Positions 9,305 to 20,487 of a stretch of 64,000 nt of DNA are shown here, piece by piece. The translations under genes were made by a program, and so were the position numbers. The stretch spans positions 7,088,001-7,152,000 of the forward strand of contig NC_061153.1 of assembly GCF_905220365.1 (NCBI RefSeq). Direction: 5' to 3'. How positions within the stretch are numbered: the first letter of the stretch is position 1; every line of letters begins with the position of its first letter. This DNA is from Vanessa cardui (lineage: Eukaryota > Arthropoda > Insecta > Lepidoptera > Nymphalidae). The notes under the pieces were generated by a model. That model worked only from the letters and a program-made list of their open reading frames with translations, did not search any database and was not told the origin of the DNA.

Positions 9305-11564
9305 ATGCCTAAACCGAAACTATCGGAAGAGGAGAGAAAGGAAAGAAGAAGATTGGCCGAACAAAAGCGACGTGAAAAATTAAGAAGCGACCCTGTTTTA
9401 CGAGAGGAGTATTTAAAAAAAGAAAGAGAAAGGTATATAAAAAAGAAGGCTGCAGGAGTAGTTGTTCCTCGAAGTGCAATGACTTCGCAAAAGCTTCGGG
9501 TTCTTCGTAAGAAAAACTTGGTGAGTGCACTTGCTTCTTATAAAAAAAAGACAGCAATTCTTCGTAAGAACACATGTCCAAATGATGTTGAATATGCTGA
9601 AACACCAACGACGGAGCCAACTGAAATGACTTTTGAGTTATCCCAAGTAGCTTCCAATAATAACACGCCGGTGACACTTCTAACAAGACGTAGCTCGCGT
9701 CTTGAATCTTTAAAACAAAACTGGAATCACTGTGATAATTTGCGGCTTGGAGTAAGTAGCTCAAATTTTTTGGCCACAAGTAGTCCAAAACACACACCCC
9801 TAGGTTCACCGCAACTAGCACCAAGCGTCAGTATAGATTCTACAATACGTCTTGATAGTCCAGCATCAAACTCTTCTATTGCTACTTTAAAATTTCAACG
9901 TGATTTGCAACAAAAATTCCGTAGATATCAAAAATCTAAACACTCCCAACTCATTGCGTTACAAAAAAAATTGGCTCAAGTTGTCCGCGAAAGGAACTTG
10001 TATAAAAAACGGTTCGAAAGATTTTTTGAGAAAGGAAAAGATGGAGCTACAAATAAAAGGAAAGAAAAACAGTCAGCAATAGATTTAAATGATAAGAGCA
10101 ATACAAGTAATCAAAAACAAACACGAATCCGCCAAATTGTTTTAAAATTTTATGAAGATGATGAAAATTCGAGCATGTGTCCAGGAAAAAAAGACGTAAT
10201 AACTAGAAATGGAACAAAGAAACAAAAACGCTTATTGACCGATACTATAAAAAATTTACACAGAAAATACATAGAGTCTGGCTATCCTCCTATTAGCTAC
10301 GTAACGTTTTCACGTTTAAAACCTTTTTGGGTGCTACAACCAAAAATAAATAGGCGCAACACTTGCTTGTGTGAAAAGCACGAAAACATGGATCTGCTAA
10401 TTGAATCTCTAAAAAGGAATAATCTCATAAAAGAAAATTCGACAAGTGAGGTTATTAAGAGCTTATGTTGCGATATTTATAACTTAGAATGTCTACAGAG
10501 AAAGTGTACTACGTGCAAAAACAGACATCTTATATACCAAGAAATTGATAACTCGGAGAAAGTTTTATATTGGGCCTGGGAAAAACAGAAAAATTCATAC
10601 ATTAAAAATGGGATTGAGAAAACTGCCATCACCGTTGAAACACCTTTGAAAAGTACGACACCATGTAGAACCGTTAATACTCATAAAACAGTTTGAAACT
10701 AATATTATACCATTCCTTAATCATTGTGCAAACATACGTAATCAGACCGATGCAATTAAAAAAAATAAGCAAAATTTAACTAAGAATGACTGTCTTGTAC
10801 ATATAGATTTTAGTGAAAATTACAGTGCTAAATATAATTCTGAAATTCAGTCGGTACACTTCGGTGGTAGTAGAAAACAGTTTACTCTACATACTGCAGT
10901 TCTTTATTTTAATATCGATGGTCACACGATAAAAACCCAATGTTTTTGTACTATAAGTACATCTTTACGCCACGATGCTGCTGCAGTATGGGCCCATCTG
11001 ATTCCAATTTTGACTGAAATAGAACAAACAGTACCTTTGGTTCAAAATCTTTACATAGTTTCGGATTCTCCTTCTGGACAATATCGCAATAAGAAAATAT
11101 TTTATATAATGTCTAGACTTTCTGTCTATATTCCCTCAATTACCAAAGTATTTTGGAATTATTGCGAATGCGGACACGGCAAAGGTGCTACAGATGGCGT
11201 TGGTGGACTTTTAAAGAGAACTGCAGACCGATACGTTGCATTACAGAGTGACATTCCTGATCTTAATTCATTCGTGAATGCTTTGCAGTCCTCTATTAGG
11301 GGCGTTAAAATAAGACTCGTAGAAGATTATCAGGTCACTGAAAAGGACTGGTTACTACCTGACAATTTGAAACCTTTCCCAGGTACTTTAAAAGTCCACC
11401 AAGTTGTCTGGGCTGCAGAATCAGGCAACCGTTTAGCATTGCGTCGTTTATCTTGCACAACTATTGAATGTCTTAACAATGTCAAAGAATGCCCCCATGG
11501 TAATCACTTAGGATTTTATGACTTTTTAACTAAACCTCAGATACCAACTCCTCTTGCACGCTAA
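9305..11564 (+). pseudogene. Transposase-like gene of transposon Q (one frameshift)
   Basis: ATG 9305 follows a good splice acceptor. Residues 1-60 are a very basic helix (MPKPKLSEEERKERRRLAEQKRREKLR...ERERYIKKKAAG), likely DNA-binding. Residues 100-200 are low-complexity Ser/Thr-rich with a later coiled-coil segment. Then comes a conserved region: VLKFYEDDENSSMCPGKK, YVTFSRLKPFWVLQP, CLCEKHENMDLL and a Cys cluster (CLQRKCTTCKNRH), probably a zinc-binding domain. The frame shifts near 10670 and continues as LIKQFETNIIPFL to 11564. That part holds Asp-containing blocks (CLVHIDFSENYSAKY, LYIVSDSPSGQYRNKK, CGHGKGATDGVGGLLKRTADR), which look like an RNase-H-fold transposase core. I recognise this as a widespread transposon family but cannot name the superfamily. 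The C-terminus ends at a stop at 11564. Confidence 0.65.
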
Positions 11565-13040
11565 TTGAACTGCACCACATATTCACCAAAAACTTCCCGT
11601 TATATGCGTCCAGTCAAATTAACTGATAAACTTTCATTGGCTCACAAACCCTCAACTTCTACAACAAAAACCTCCTCAGTTTGATAGTACAATTTTAGAA
11701 CATTATGATGTTATCAATTTGAACTGTAGTAGTGCTACATTCTTATGTAATGTTGACTCTGAAATTTTTAAAGATTTGGAAAAATCTGGTACTTTGGAGG
11801 AAAACTATGCAATACCATAAAAAAAAACAAATATAGATTTAAGCAGCGATTCTGACGAGAGCATCTCTATATTCAACATTAAACCTAGAAAAAAAAGTAC
11901 TTTCTTTATCCAAATTGATACCGACGACGAAGAGATTTTTTAAATAAAACCAAAAAAGACTAAAATAATACTCGATACTAATACTGGTGATGACCACATT
12001 TAAATTTTTATTTAAGTACCTATCTGACTAAATATAATTTTGCTTTAATTACCGAATGAATAATTAAGAAAGCCAAAAAAGGTCCTAATTTGTGATTTAC
12101 TTATGCATACAGATTAGGGTAAGTTAGCTTTAAGTTAAACTCGAAAGGCTGAATTTCCTAGTGCCTTGTGATACTGACTTGTGTTCTTAGGTTAAGCGTT
12201 ACGATTATACCCGAAAGGTTGATATTTTTTTAAGAGTAAATTATTTTGAAAATGCATATTACTTGCTACAGTTTACTATTTTATGAATAGGCTATTTTGA
12301 TTTGTGATGTGCAAAAATATATCTTTGTGATCTAAGTTAATATTGAAGTATAGATAATAATAATGAGACGAGTGAATTTGAAAGGCTGATATTCCTGTTA
12401 ACAGTGCTATATTGTTAGTGTTAATTAGATGTAAGTGTTAATTAGAAAGGCTGATTGTATTCTATAATAAGATTTCTTTATTGGAAAACGATGAACATAC
12501 CAAGTTCACACCCTTTTGTATGGTTTATCTTTCTTGCTACACTACTCATATCTATCATATCTAAAAACGAACCGTAGACAAAGGGTGTAATCTTGTTGAA
12601 TCCAATACTGTAAGTCTGTAATATAAGATTTAATAGAGAAAAGGTAAAAAATATTATGTTGATAATAAGGCTGTGATTAGGTAGGCCCTACGATTTGTCC
12701 AGACTTGATTAAATAATAATAAATGATTGTTTATTCGCGAATTGTAAAATTATGTTGTGTTAAGTATATATTGTTAGCAATAGCTATTGCATATTTTAGA
12801 AAAGTTTATTTTTATTTCTTAATTTCTGTTCTGTTAATTTTTGTGTGAAAGAACTTAAAATAAATGATTGTGTTGCTTTGATTCTATTAACATTTTGTTT
12901 AATTTTACTCCTATGCAAGAAGATTATTGAGAAGAGGGTAAAAAGAGTGCATGTGTATGTGTATGCCTTTCCCTCTCAGAGACAGGGATGTGTCCATCCC
13001 AGGTAAGTATTAAATATAAAAATATCATGTGTTTGGATTT
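11565..13040 (+). other. 3' non-coding region of transposon Q
   Basis: No gene seen. Remnants of further coding sequence may lie at 11570-12000 but stops are frequent. A degenerate motif GAAAGGCTGAWWTTCC recurs at 12142, 12212, 12379 and 12444. Confidence 0.5.
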
Positions 13041-13287
13041 TTTCATTACCGTGGATTGATTCTATCATTCCCGTGGCACAGTTCTTTCATTGCCGTGGAC
13101 ACATGTTTCATTGCCGTGCATCCATGTTTCATCGCCGTGGCACGAAATTTTTAATCTTGTATATCTAGTTAGTTTTTTAAGCTATCTGCTAGATATTAAG
13201 CAAGAATACATATAGTATCAAAAACTTGAATAAACATTATTTTTTTCTTGTTCTAAAGTTGCAGAATAAAAAATCCACGGAAATGAA
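13041..13287 (+). repeat. Right subterminal array of TTTCATYGCCGTG motif in transposon Q
   Basis: Copies at 13041, 13063, 13085, 13106 and 13127 in the same orientation as the left array. An inverted copy (CCACGGAAATGAA) lies at 13275-13287, next to the right terminal repeat. The array mirrors the left end, supporting Q as one element. Confidence 0.8.
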
Positions 13288-13404
13288 GATTTTATTGGAC
13301 CTGTTGAAATTCACCCATATGTCAGACTGATGAGTATTGCAATAAAACACTATTCGGCTGACACGTCCGTTTATTAGTAAGATCGTTACAATACTAATGT
13401 GTCT

Positions 13405-13607
13405 CCGGCACAGCATACTTACAACAGACATTCGGATTTCCTTTGCTAAAGGAGAGTACCTTGTGAGAATATTTCTAGACATATCTTTTGCATAGGATAA
13501 TGTCCTTCTTCCGTTGCTCAGGCAGAAAATGCAACAGCCGAGTATTCCACCGAGGATAGTTCATTTCATATGTAATCTGTTAACTTGCAGATCAATAACG
13601 GTTAGAC
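13405..13607 (+). mobile_element. Family C LINE copy 1, fragment 3
   Basis: Matches 55361-55556 of C copy 2 (ACTTACAACAGACATTCG onward), in the RT motif A region. A stop (TAG in place of TAT) sits at the SSAYDN position. It ends in AATAACGGTTAGAC (13594-13607), repeated exactly at 24990-25003, which is the target duplication of LINE E. Confidence 0.85.
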
Positions 13608-13750
13608 GAGAGTCTCGTCGCGGCACTCGTACGAGAACGTCGTGTCTAATTACTTGTTTACGATCGGCCTTTTGTTTACCGGCGGTCGAGGTACGCTCCT
13701 CTATCGCCGCCTACCTACCTGTGTGGCGCGTTAACTACTGCGTAATAACA

Positions 13751-14183
13751 ATGACAAGCGAATCATTAAGTGATACCGATATGGCGGAATTTGAAAAACT
13801 GCAGGGAAATGATCGGTTGAGTAAGAGAATGACAGAGGATAGTAAAGGAGATTGGACCACTGTTGGGCAAAGAGAAAAAAGACTAAAAGAAGATGATAAA
13901 GTGGAAATGTATATAACGTGCAACGAAAAATTGCCAAAACAGTTTTCCTTGGCGAAGATGTTTAAAGAACATAATATTATTAATATAATCAGAGTTAAAT
14001 ACCTAAACCCTTATAAAGTGAGAGTAGATTTAAATAGTAAAGTTAGTGCGGAGAAATTGGAAAGTTGTCAAGAATTTAAAAATATGAATTGGCGAATACG
14101 AAAAGCTTTAGAAAAAAATATTCATACGGGGTTATAAAGAATATCGACTTAGATATAACCGATGATGAAAATTTAAATAAAAT
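13751..14183 (+). pseudogene. LINE E ORF1 (gag-like), N-terminal half
   Basis: ATG 13751 gives MTSESLSDTDMAEFEKLQGNDRLSKRM and then a region like the N-terminal RNA-binding part of I-type gag proteins (WTTVGQREKR, VEMYITCNEKLPKQFSLAKMFKEHNI). A one-base shift near 14120 moves the frame from IHTGL-stop to GVIKNIDLDITDDENLNKIN. The gene is then cut by LINE J and resumes at 20486. The extended open frame upstream of 13751 is C fragment 3 plus 5' UTR, not gene. Confidence 0.7.
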
Positions 14184-14569
14184 TAATTTAATTTAATTTA
14201 ATTTAACCATTTATTAAACTTGTCAGATACATAGAAGGTGAAAATGTGTACACAGGAAAAAATAAGTTTAAAAGGTATACTTATCCCTAGAAGAGATTTC
14301 TTCCAGTATACCTAAGAAAGAAGAAACATAGACAGGAAAGTTAAAAGGTAGACAGGCAAAATCATACAACAGGAGAAAAGTTACAAAATCACAAAAAAAA
14401 AATACCTGTTGCCTGTAAAGACAACGACTTTGAGTGGTAAAATAATTTTTATGTGAATATTCATTCGTATAGTAGGAAGAAGGATGAAATAATAGTAACA
14501 ATTTAAAACATTTATTTATACAAATAATTATATTTAAAACATTAATGTATACAAAGAATCTCGCACTGA

Positions 14570-14745
14570 ATTATGTCTGTCTCTCTCGCTCTTAGGCGGG
14601 CTAACCATGCCCGAGTGGAAGGGACGCGTGCCTCTCACTCGCTCTCATTGTGAGCGCATAACGTGAGCGGAGCGTAACGCAGTTTCTTAAAGTGTCACCC
14701 GGCAAACCAATTTATAAGACGTTGTCACGTCAAAATATACTAAAT
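14570..14745. other. G+C-rich block of unknown origin in LINE J 3' region
   Basis: A G+C-rich island (CTCTCTCGCTCTTAGGCGGG to CACCCGGCAAACC) inside an otherwise A+T-rich 3' UTR. No open frame or clear terminal repeats were found. It resembles promoter-like sequence of other moth transposons but I cannot name it. Confidence 0.35.
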
Positions 14746-14873
14746 TAAAACTAAAATTACAAAAAAATATCTATTAAAATAATTATAAAATAATAAATAA
14801 TGAATATATTATAATATAAATACATATACAAATATATAAATAAATAAATATGTTTATGCCATTTTACCATGAA

Positions 14874-15294
14874 TCAACATTGGGATAAGAAATACTCTTT
14901 CAATTTCTTTTTGAAAATGTAAAAGGATTTACTAGTGCGAATTGTAAACGGCAGCGAATTCCACAATCTCGCTGCATTAACAGTGAAAGCGTTAGAGTAA
15001 AAATTGGAAGTATGGGATGGGATACGGAGTAGAAGCTGGACATTGGGACGACATGGGGAACCAGGGGGATGCAAGAAAACAAAACGCTCACGAAGGTAAC
15101 TGGGGTACAGTGGATTAAAAAGTATGTTGTAAAGAAGACATAAAACGTGAGCATTCCTGCGAAGTCTTATAGGAAGCCACTTGAGTTCAGCTCGATATTT
15201 TGAGACATGGTCAAATTTGCGGAGTCCGAAGATGTAGCGAATACAAAGGTTTTGTAGCCTCTCAAGCTTATTAAGTAGCCAATCAATCACTTCA
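14874..15294 (-). pseudogene. Reverse transcriptase C-terminus of LINE J
   Basis: Encodes LLNKLERLQNLCIRYIFGLRKFDHVSKYRAELKWLPIRLRRNAHVL through LWNSLPFTIRTSKSFYIFKKKLKEYFLSQC-stop. This aligns with the end of ORF2 in copy B (FIFGLKKFDHISEYRTRLGWL). The preceding codons (LLPILDYADSCFLD) are found about 4.3 kb away at 19650-19700, on the far side of LINE K. That proves K is an insertion. The TTG used as a start in a simple translation has no meaning. Confidence 0.85.
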
Positions 15295-15520
15295 AAGGAT
15301 CAAAGTTGGTTAAAGTATAACTAAGAGGTCGGTTTTTTATTTTACATCATATTTGACATGCTAAAAACCACGTAGGTTTATAGTGCATGCCACAAACCGT
15401 CTTATGCTATATAATAATAACCTTATTTGCGATGTTTAATTTAAAATTGAGAAATAATCAAAAGAATACTTCCAAAATGTTATAAGTAGATAGATATAAG
15501 TTTTGACCATTCCTTATAAG

Positions 15521-18472
15521 TCAAAAAACTACACCTATTTTAGATAATATTCCTTTAATTTTTTTCTTTATATTTTGTGTCGTTATTAGTGTTCGAATTT
15601 CAGTATCTAAATTATTTATTAAGTAAGGGACCATGTACGCACTGGTGCGTTTACCATATTTGTTATTAAAAGATGCGATTACGAGTTTATTTTGCGCTAC
15701 TATACGGGTTGATATTTTATGACTAATTTTGTTTTGCAATTTTAAGTTGAAGTAATTTTCTATTAATATTTGATATTTAACTTTATTATGTATTGGCATT
15801 ACTTGTGTATGTTTAAAAATGATATTTTCTTCTAATATTGCTTTAACTCTGATCTTTAATAGGACAATATTTTTTAAAATCCTATATTGCAATTGATATA
15901 ATCGCTGCAAATATGTTTTATCAGTTCGACCATAACTACTGAGTCCATAAGAGATGATTGAGTCAGCAAGCGCATTATAAAGCACCTGTTTAGTTTTATA
16001 AGTTAGCTTTTATTTATAATGCGCAAGTTGGCCAAAAATGCTCTAAGTTTATCACATACAGATTCGATATTTTTGTGCCAGTTAAATTTATGATCAATAA
16101 TTAAACCTAGGTATTTCTGTGATAGAACTAATTCAATAGATGGGCAGTTACAATTAATGTCAGGGTTATGCAAATAATTATGTGAATGAGAAATTAGATT
16201 ATTTTTTATAATACAATTCGATTTTAAATATGGAGAATGTATATGCAATAATTTTGTTTTTTGTGTATTTAATATTAATTCACTGTCATGACACCATTCG
16301 TTTAAGGTGTTGAAGTCTTGTTGTAACAGATTCAACGCTTCATTCACATCATTTGCTGCCACAACCATGCAAGTATCATCTGCATATTGATAAATTGAGC
16401 AGTGACTGAATAGTTTGGACATGTCATTCACGTACGTTATAAAATGTAAAGGCCCTAACACAGAGCCTTGTGCTGTGCCTTCTGTAACTTTTATGGATGT
16501 GCTTTAACTGTCATCTATTTTTACGCAGTAACTTCTATTCATTAGATAGTTTGCACACCACTGTAGTAGAGGGCCACGAATTCCTGTATTTTCTAATCTT
16601 TTAATTAATTTATCGTGATTTAAGGTGTCAAAAGCACGAGAAAAATCAACAAATAAAGCCAGTACATGTTGCTTTTGATCTAACCACGCATTAACTTGAT
16701 CTGTAAAATCTGACAGAAGCATTACACTATTTTTTCCAGGTATAAATCCATACTGGGTATCGTTTAGCACATGATATTTTTTATAAAATTCCTGAATTTG
16801 ACTACATATAAATTTTTCTGCTATTTTATTTAATAAAGAAGTTAACGTTATTGGTCTATAATTATAAATATCATCAAGTTTCCCTTTTTTATGCACAGGT
16901 CTAACACACCCTACTTTTAATTCATCCGGATAAATCCCAGATTCAATACTAGTGTTTATAAGTTTCGCTATTGGTTTGCAAATTTCATTGGATATTGTTT
17001 TGATGTCACATACTCTAATACTATCATATCCTGGAGCTTTGTTAAAATTTAATTTCATTATTAACTTATAAATCTCATTTGCCGTTGCCTTTTTATATAG
17101 CATACTACAATTAGACGTGTTGTTTGTTATTTTATTACTATAATTCAAAATTTGAGTATTACAATTAGGTATAATATTTTTAACAGCGCTAGTAAAACCT
17201 TTTGCAATCACATCCGCAATTTTTTTTAGGCGTAAGATTTTGTGCATTAAAAGCAGATAACACGATTTCATCAATCGACCTACATATCCTACCATTAATT
17301 TCATTTAGAATTTGCCAAAGTTTTCTTGAATTTTTGTAATTTTGATGTATTTTATTTTTATAATATAAATTTCTGTAGTATTCGATTACTTTATTTACTT
17401 TGTTTCTCGTTTTATTATATTTTAATCTTAATTCCATATCATTTTGATTATGTTTCCATTTGTTAAATAGTTTATCTTTTGTAATTCACAGTTTAGTTAT
17501 ATGTTTATTATTCCAAGGGGCTTGTCGATAATGCGCTTGGTTTTTAAAAATATTTTTTCTTGAATTTGAATAAGCAGAATTAAATATTTCCTTAATATAA
17601 TTATATATTTCTAATGGTGATTTCATATTATCAATGCACGACCAGTTCGCGTTACATAATTCCTTCCTTAATATTACAGAATCATAACCAGAAACGTTTT
17701 TATTAGTGCAGCGAATTTTTTGTGAATCATATATATTACAAAGGGCTAATATTGTTAGCCGGTGGTCCACCAGTACAGTGTCGACCGCGGCAGTGCACGG
17801 GCTAGTTGCGGGTGACCGAACAAATATATGATCTATGCACGATTTAGTAATTTTGTTTAACTTTTTTTCGATACGTGTATAATCCGTGATTCCACATATT
17901 AGCCCGTGCTCCGCCATCAAGTTTAAAAATCTATCTTTAATGTTCGATGACAATTTCAGGTCAATATTAATATCTCCTGCTATTATAAAGTTTTCTGAGT
18001 TGATACTTTTTAATAATTGTGACAATTCATTAAGGAACAGTTTTTTATTGTAAGAGGGAGGTCTGTATATTGAACACAGACTAATACCTTGTTGACATGG
18101 AGTTTTAATTATTCCTAATATCGACTCAAACATGTAGGTATTGCTATATAAAGGGGTGAACTTTAACTACTCGCTTACATAGATGACTATACCTTTTTTA
18201 TGTTTACGTAATTGTGAATACATTTTATACCCAGGAATATTAAACAAGTTACTGGTTTCGCTTGTTATACCAACTTCAGTTAGTATGACAATATCAATAG
18301 GATGTAAACTAGTGTCTAATAGTTGCAAAATTTTAGAATAGTTTTTGATCATAGAACGAATATTTATATAGATACAAAATAAATTGATATGGCATTTAGG
18401 TATTTTACTTATGAAGTTTTTACAATCAATGCAATCAGTTAATTCGTTTATTTCTGATATATTAATGTCCAT
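15521..18472 (-). pseudogene. LINE K ORF2: endonuclease-reverse transcriptase, multiply broken
   Basis: Several segments form one ORF2. Endonuclease: INIRSMIKNYSKILQLLD, VILTEVG (catalytic Glu) at 18167-18472. Then SLCSIYRPP, NFIIAGDINIDL (Asp/Asn) and VLVDHR at 17486-18133. Reverse transcriptase: KAPGYDSIRVCDIK, YRPITLTSLLNKIAEK, QYGFIPGKNSVMLLSDF and LFVDFSRAFDTLNHDKL (motif A) at 16504-17304. Next GTAQGSVLGPLHFITYVND and YQYADDTCMVVAA (motif C) at 16003-16500. The C-terminal part is at 15521-15985. At least four frameshifts or stops separate the pieces. The catalytic residues themselves are kept. Confidence 0.8.
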
Positions 18473-18567
18473 ATATTTTTTTTTAACTACATATAAATAT
18501 TATAAGTTTTAAGATATACTTACTTAAGAGTATGTATGATTAATGACGAAATCTATGCAAAAATACC

Positions 18568-19560
18568 TTATTTATTACTTTTTATTAAAGACTCAATATC
18601 TAATAGACTTTTTATAATATGTACTTTACTGACCTTTGTTTTCCTTGCGTAGATTCTGCCATACTTACACCATACAAACTCATAAGTACTACGAAGAGAT
18701 TTTGCATTAAACAATAGCATTTTGTTATTAGATGTTAGTGCTTCACGAATAAAGATAGGATTTTTAGAAATTTCATGAGGTGCGTCTGTAATAATGTCAC
18801 TTATCATAAACTTTTGCTGTTTGGCCGCACTCAACCATTGTTCTCGGGCTTCACAGGTTTTTAATTCCATGAGTACGCTTCTAGGTTGATCTTTACGATT
18901 TTGTAAAGGACGAGTGATACATACTTCCCTGTAATCCACACTCAATATTGTTGCTATTGTTTTTATTACTTCTGGAGTGTTTTTTATAGCTATATCAGGC
19001 AGTCCTGATATTTCGATGGACTTAGAAAGTTCTTTTTGCTCCATTTCCTGTTTCTTCTGCTCTGCACACGTAATACGAAGTTCCAAGTTTTTTATTCTTG
19101 TTTTGAAGTTCAGAATTTTTATTTTCTAATAATTTAATTCTCGTTTCTTGGTTTTTAAATGTCTCTTCTATATTTGAAATTTGTTCGCCTAGAAAGTTAA
19201 GTGAGATTTCAAACTCCTTTTTGAACAAATCTAATTCTTTTTTAATTACTTTTTTCATTTCGAACGTTATATCACGGATTAATTTAGAACTGACTTCCTT
19301 GTTGAACTGTGATATTTCTTCTTCATCTTTGTTGTTGTCAGAATCATCGTCTGGTATATGCATGGACGACCTGTGTGAGGCATTAGGTAAGCATTCTTCG
19401 CAACTCCATTCAAGTCCAGGAGCATTACGTAGTGTTGTAAGTTGTCTGTTCGAAAGTTTAGCACACGAATGTGTTGCATGCACATTTTTTCACAACGGCT
19501 ACAAGTAATTCCCAAGATTTTTTTCGTTATATTTTTATTACACGTCTTATTCACCGGCAT
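18568..19560 (-). pseudogene. LINE K ORF1 with PHD-like zinc finger, frameshifted
   Basis: ATG at 19560 starts MPVNKTCNKNITKKILGITCSRCEK. A frameshift leads to HATHSCAKLSNRQLTTLRNAPGLEWSCEECL, giving a Cys/His-rich PHD-like finger. Next come an acidic linker, a coiled coil (EMKKVIKKELDLFKKEFEISLNFLGEQISNIEETFKNQE) and, in another frame, a region SIEISGLPDIAIKNTPEVIKTIATILSVDYREV. The last part resembles the baculovirus FP-like domain of CR1-type ORF1 proteins. It ends WCKYGRIYARKTKVSKVHII, matching LINE L ORF1 (YIWSRGGRIYARRSG). Function by family: RNA binding. Two or more frameshifts. Confidence 0.7.
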
Positions 19561-19704
19561 TATAAGAGGGTATTAAGCACACAGGTTGCGTACGATGCAC
19601 ACTGTACGGGCGCGCGCGACGGAATGTAGTAGTTCTTCAGTGTCAAGGAAGCAAGAATCAGCGTAGTCTAGGATAGGTAGCAGAAAAGACTGGACAAGAA
19701 GAAT

Positions 19705-19869
19705 TTTAAATAAAACTAGTTATAACGGATTTTAATCGCGTATATTAATTATTTTGGACATCCCGACGTTTCGAGCAGTTTACAGCGTTCGTGGTCACGG
19801 GCAGACGTCGGGATGTCCAAAATAATTAATATACGCGATTAAAATCCGTTATGACTAGTTTTATTTAAA
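19705..19869. mobile_element. Foldback MITE, 65-bp inverted arms
   Basis: The arms 19705-19769 and 19805-19869 are reverse complements, from TTTAAATAAAACTAGT to CATCCCGACGT, with a single mismatch seen (TTATAAC versus GTCATAAC). The loop is 35 bp. It encodes nothing. It lies in LINE J exactly where the RT core (motifs A to C) is missing. Confidence 0.85.
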
Positions 19870-20487
19870 TGTGTAATAATCGCGAAAATTTAAGACAACA
19901 CTAGCATGTTTAATGTCTTCTGTTACTTTAAGAAGGGCTGTTACAGTGCTGTGTCCAGGCCGAAACCCAGACTGCCAAGGATTCAGAAGACGATTAGAGA
20001 CTAGATGTTGTGCTAACTGCTCATGAAAGATATGTTCCAGAACTTTAGATAGGAAAGGAAGGATTGAAATAGGGCGATAATGTGATGGGGAAGTAGGGTG
20101 GGATATTTTAGGTAAAGGAATAATACGATCATTTTTCCATACTGACGGAAAGGTAGATGAGTCAATGGAAAAATTAAATATATGTGTCAGTACTGGAAGG
20201 AGCTCAGGAAGAATGAGAAGTATCATTCTGGAACAAATCAGGTCACAACCAATTGCTGCTGATTTAATGGACATTATGTGCCTCTTCACATCATCTTCGC
20301 TAACTGGCTGTAGAGAGAATGAAGAACATAGCGGTAATATATGTAGATTTGGATAAATCCGAAATGGTTTTTGTTTTTGTGAAATCATCCAAAGTTACAG
20401 GGGATGTGGAGAAGTGTGAGTTTAATGCATTCAGATCCACTGAATTGTCACCAGAAAAAGGTTAATTACTTGCCCTCACAGTGCTCA
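19870..20487 (-). pseudogene. Reverse transcriptase N-terminal part of LINE J
   Basis: Encodes AIGCDLICSRMILLILPELLPVLTHIFNFSID, FPSVWKNDRIIPLPKISHPTSPSHYRPISILPFLSKVLEHIF and NPWQSGFRPGHSTVTALLKVTEDIKHA, then runs into unrelated sequence at the MITE. It aligns with copy B ORF2 before motif A. The stretch containing motif A, GVPQGG and YADD is absent, so J suffered an internal deletion of roughly 600 bp at the MITE site. Confidence 0.8.

Larger units (their letters stand above)
7859..13320 (+). mobile_element. DNA transposon Q with 15-bp terminal inverted repeats
   Basis: ATATGGGTGAATTTC at 7859-7873 is repeated in exact inverse at 13306-13320. The palindromic ATAT at each outer edge could be a 4-bp target duplication with the TIR starting GGGTGAATTTC. 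Four-bp duplications occur in Sola and a few other superfamilies, but I cannot assign one. Inside lie a transposase-like gene with one intron and arrays of a 13-14 bp subterminal motif near both ends. A SINE sits in the intron. The flanking stretches 7826-7858 and 13321-13404 belong neither to Q nor to C. They begin TGTGCTG and end CGGCACA with GCAT on both sides, so a second small inverted-repeat element may surround Q. Confidence 0.7.
15295..19635 (-). mobile_element. LINE K (CR1-like), minus strand, inserted in LINE J
   Basis: About 4.3 kb with a decayed ORF1 and ORF2. It splits the J reading frame between DYADSCFLD and LLNKLERLQ. CTTCA at both junctions (near 15289 and 19632) is a candidate 5-bp target duplication. 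The 5' end is G+C-rich (read on minus: GTCGCGCGCGCCCGTACAG), as is common for full-length LINE starts. Confidence 0.75.
14186..20487 (-). mobile_element. LINE J (CR1/Jockey-like), minus strand, inserted in LINE E
   Basis: The 3' end is at about 14186, with an (AATTT)n tail in the plus reading. A 3' UTR at 14270-14312 carries a variant of the shared hairpin. RT C-terminal coding is at 14874-15294. K interrupts at 15295-19635, and the MITE lies at 19705-19869. More RT coding runs to about 20487, where J is 5'-truncated. AATTA at both outer junctions with E is a candidate 5-bp target duplication. The proteins are closest to families A/B and M in this window. Confidence 0.75.

Noticed and set aside
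9309..9824. A 171-codon minus-strand open frame opposite the Q transposase
   Set aside because: It is a shadow of the Lys-rich plus-strand coding sequence, rich in Phe and Leu, with no family resemblance.
13514..13750. Continuous open frame joining RT-like sequence to LINE E ORF1
   Set aside because: It crosses the E target duplication. The first part is family C fragment 3, the rest is E 5' UTR, so the fusion is accidental.
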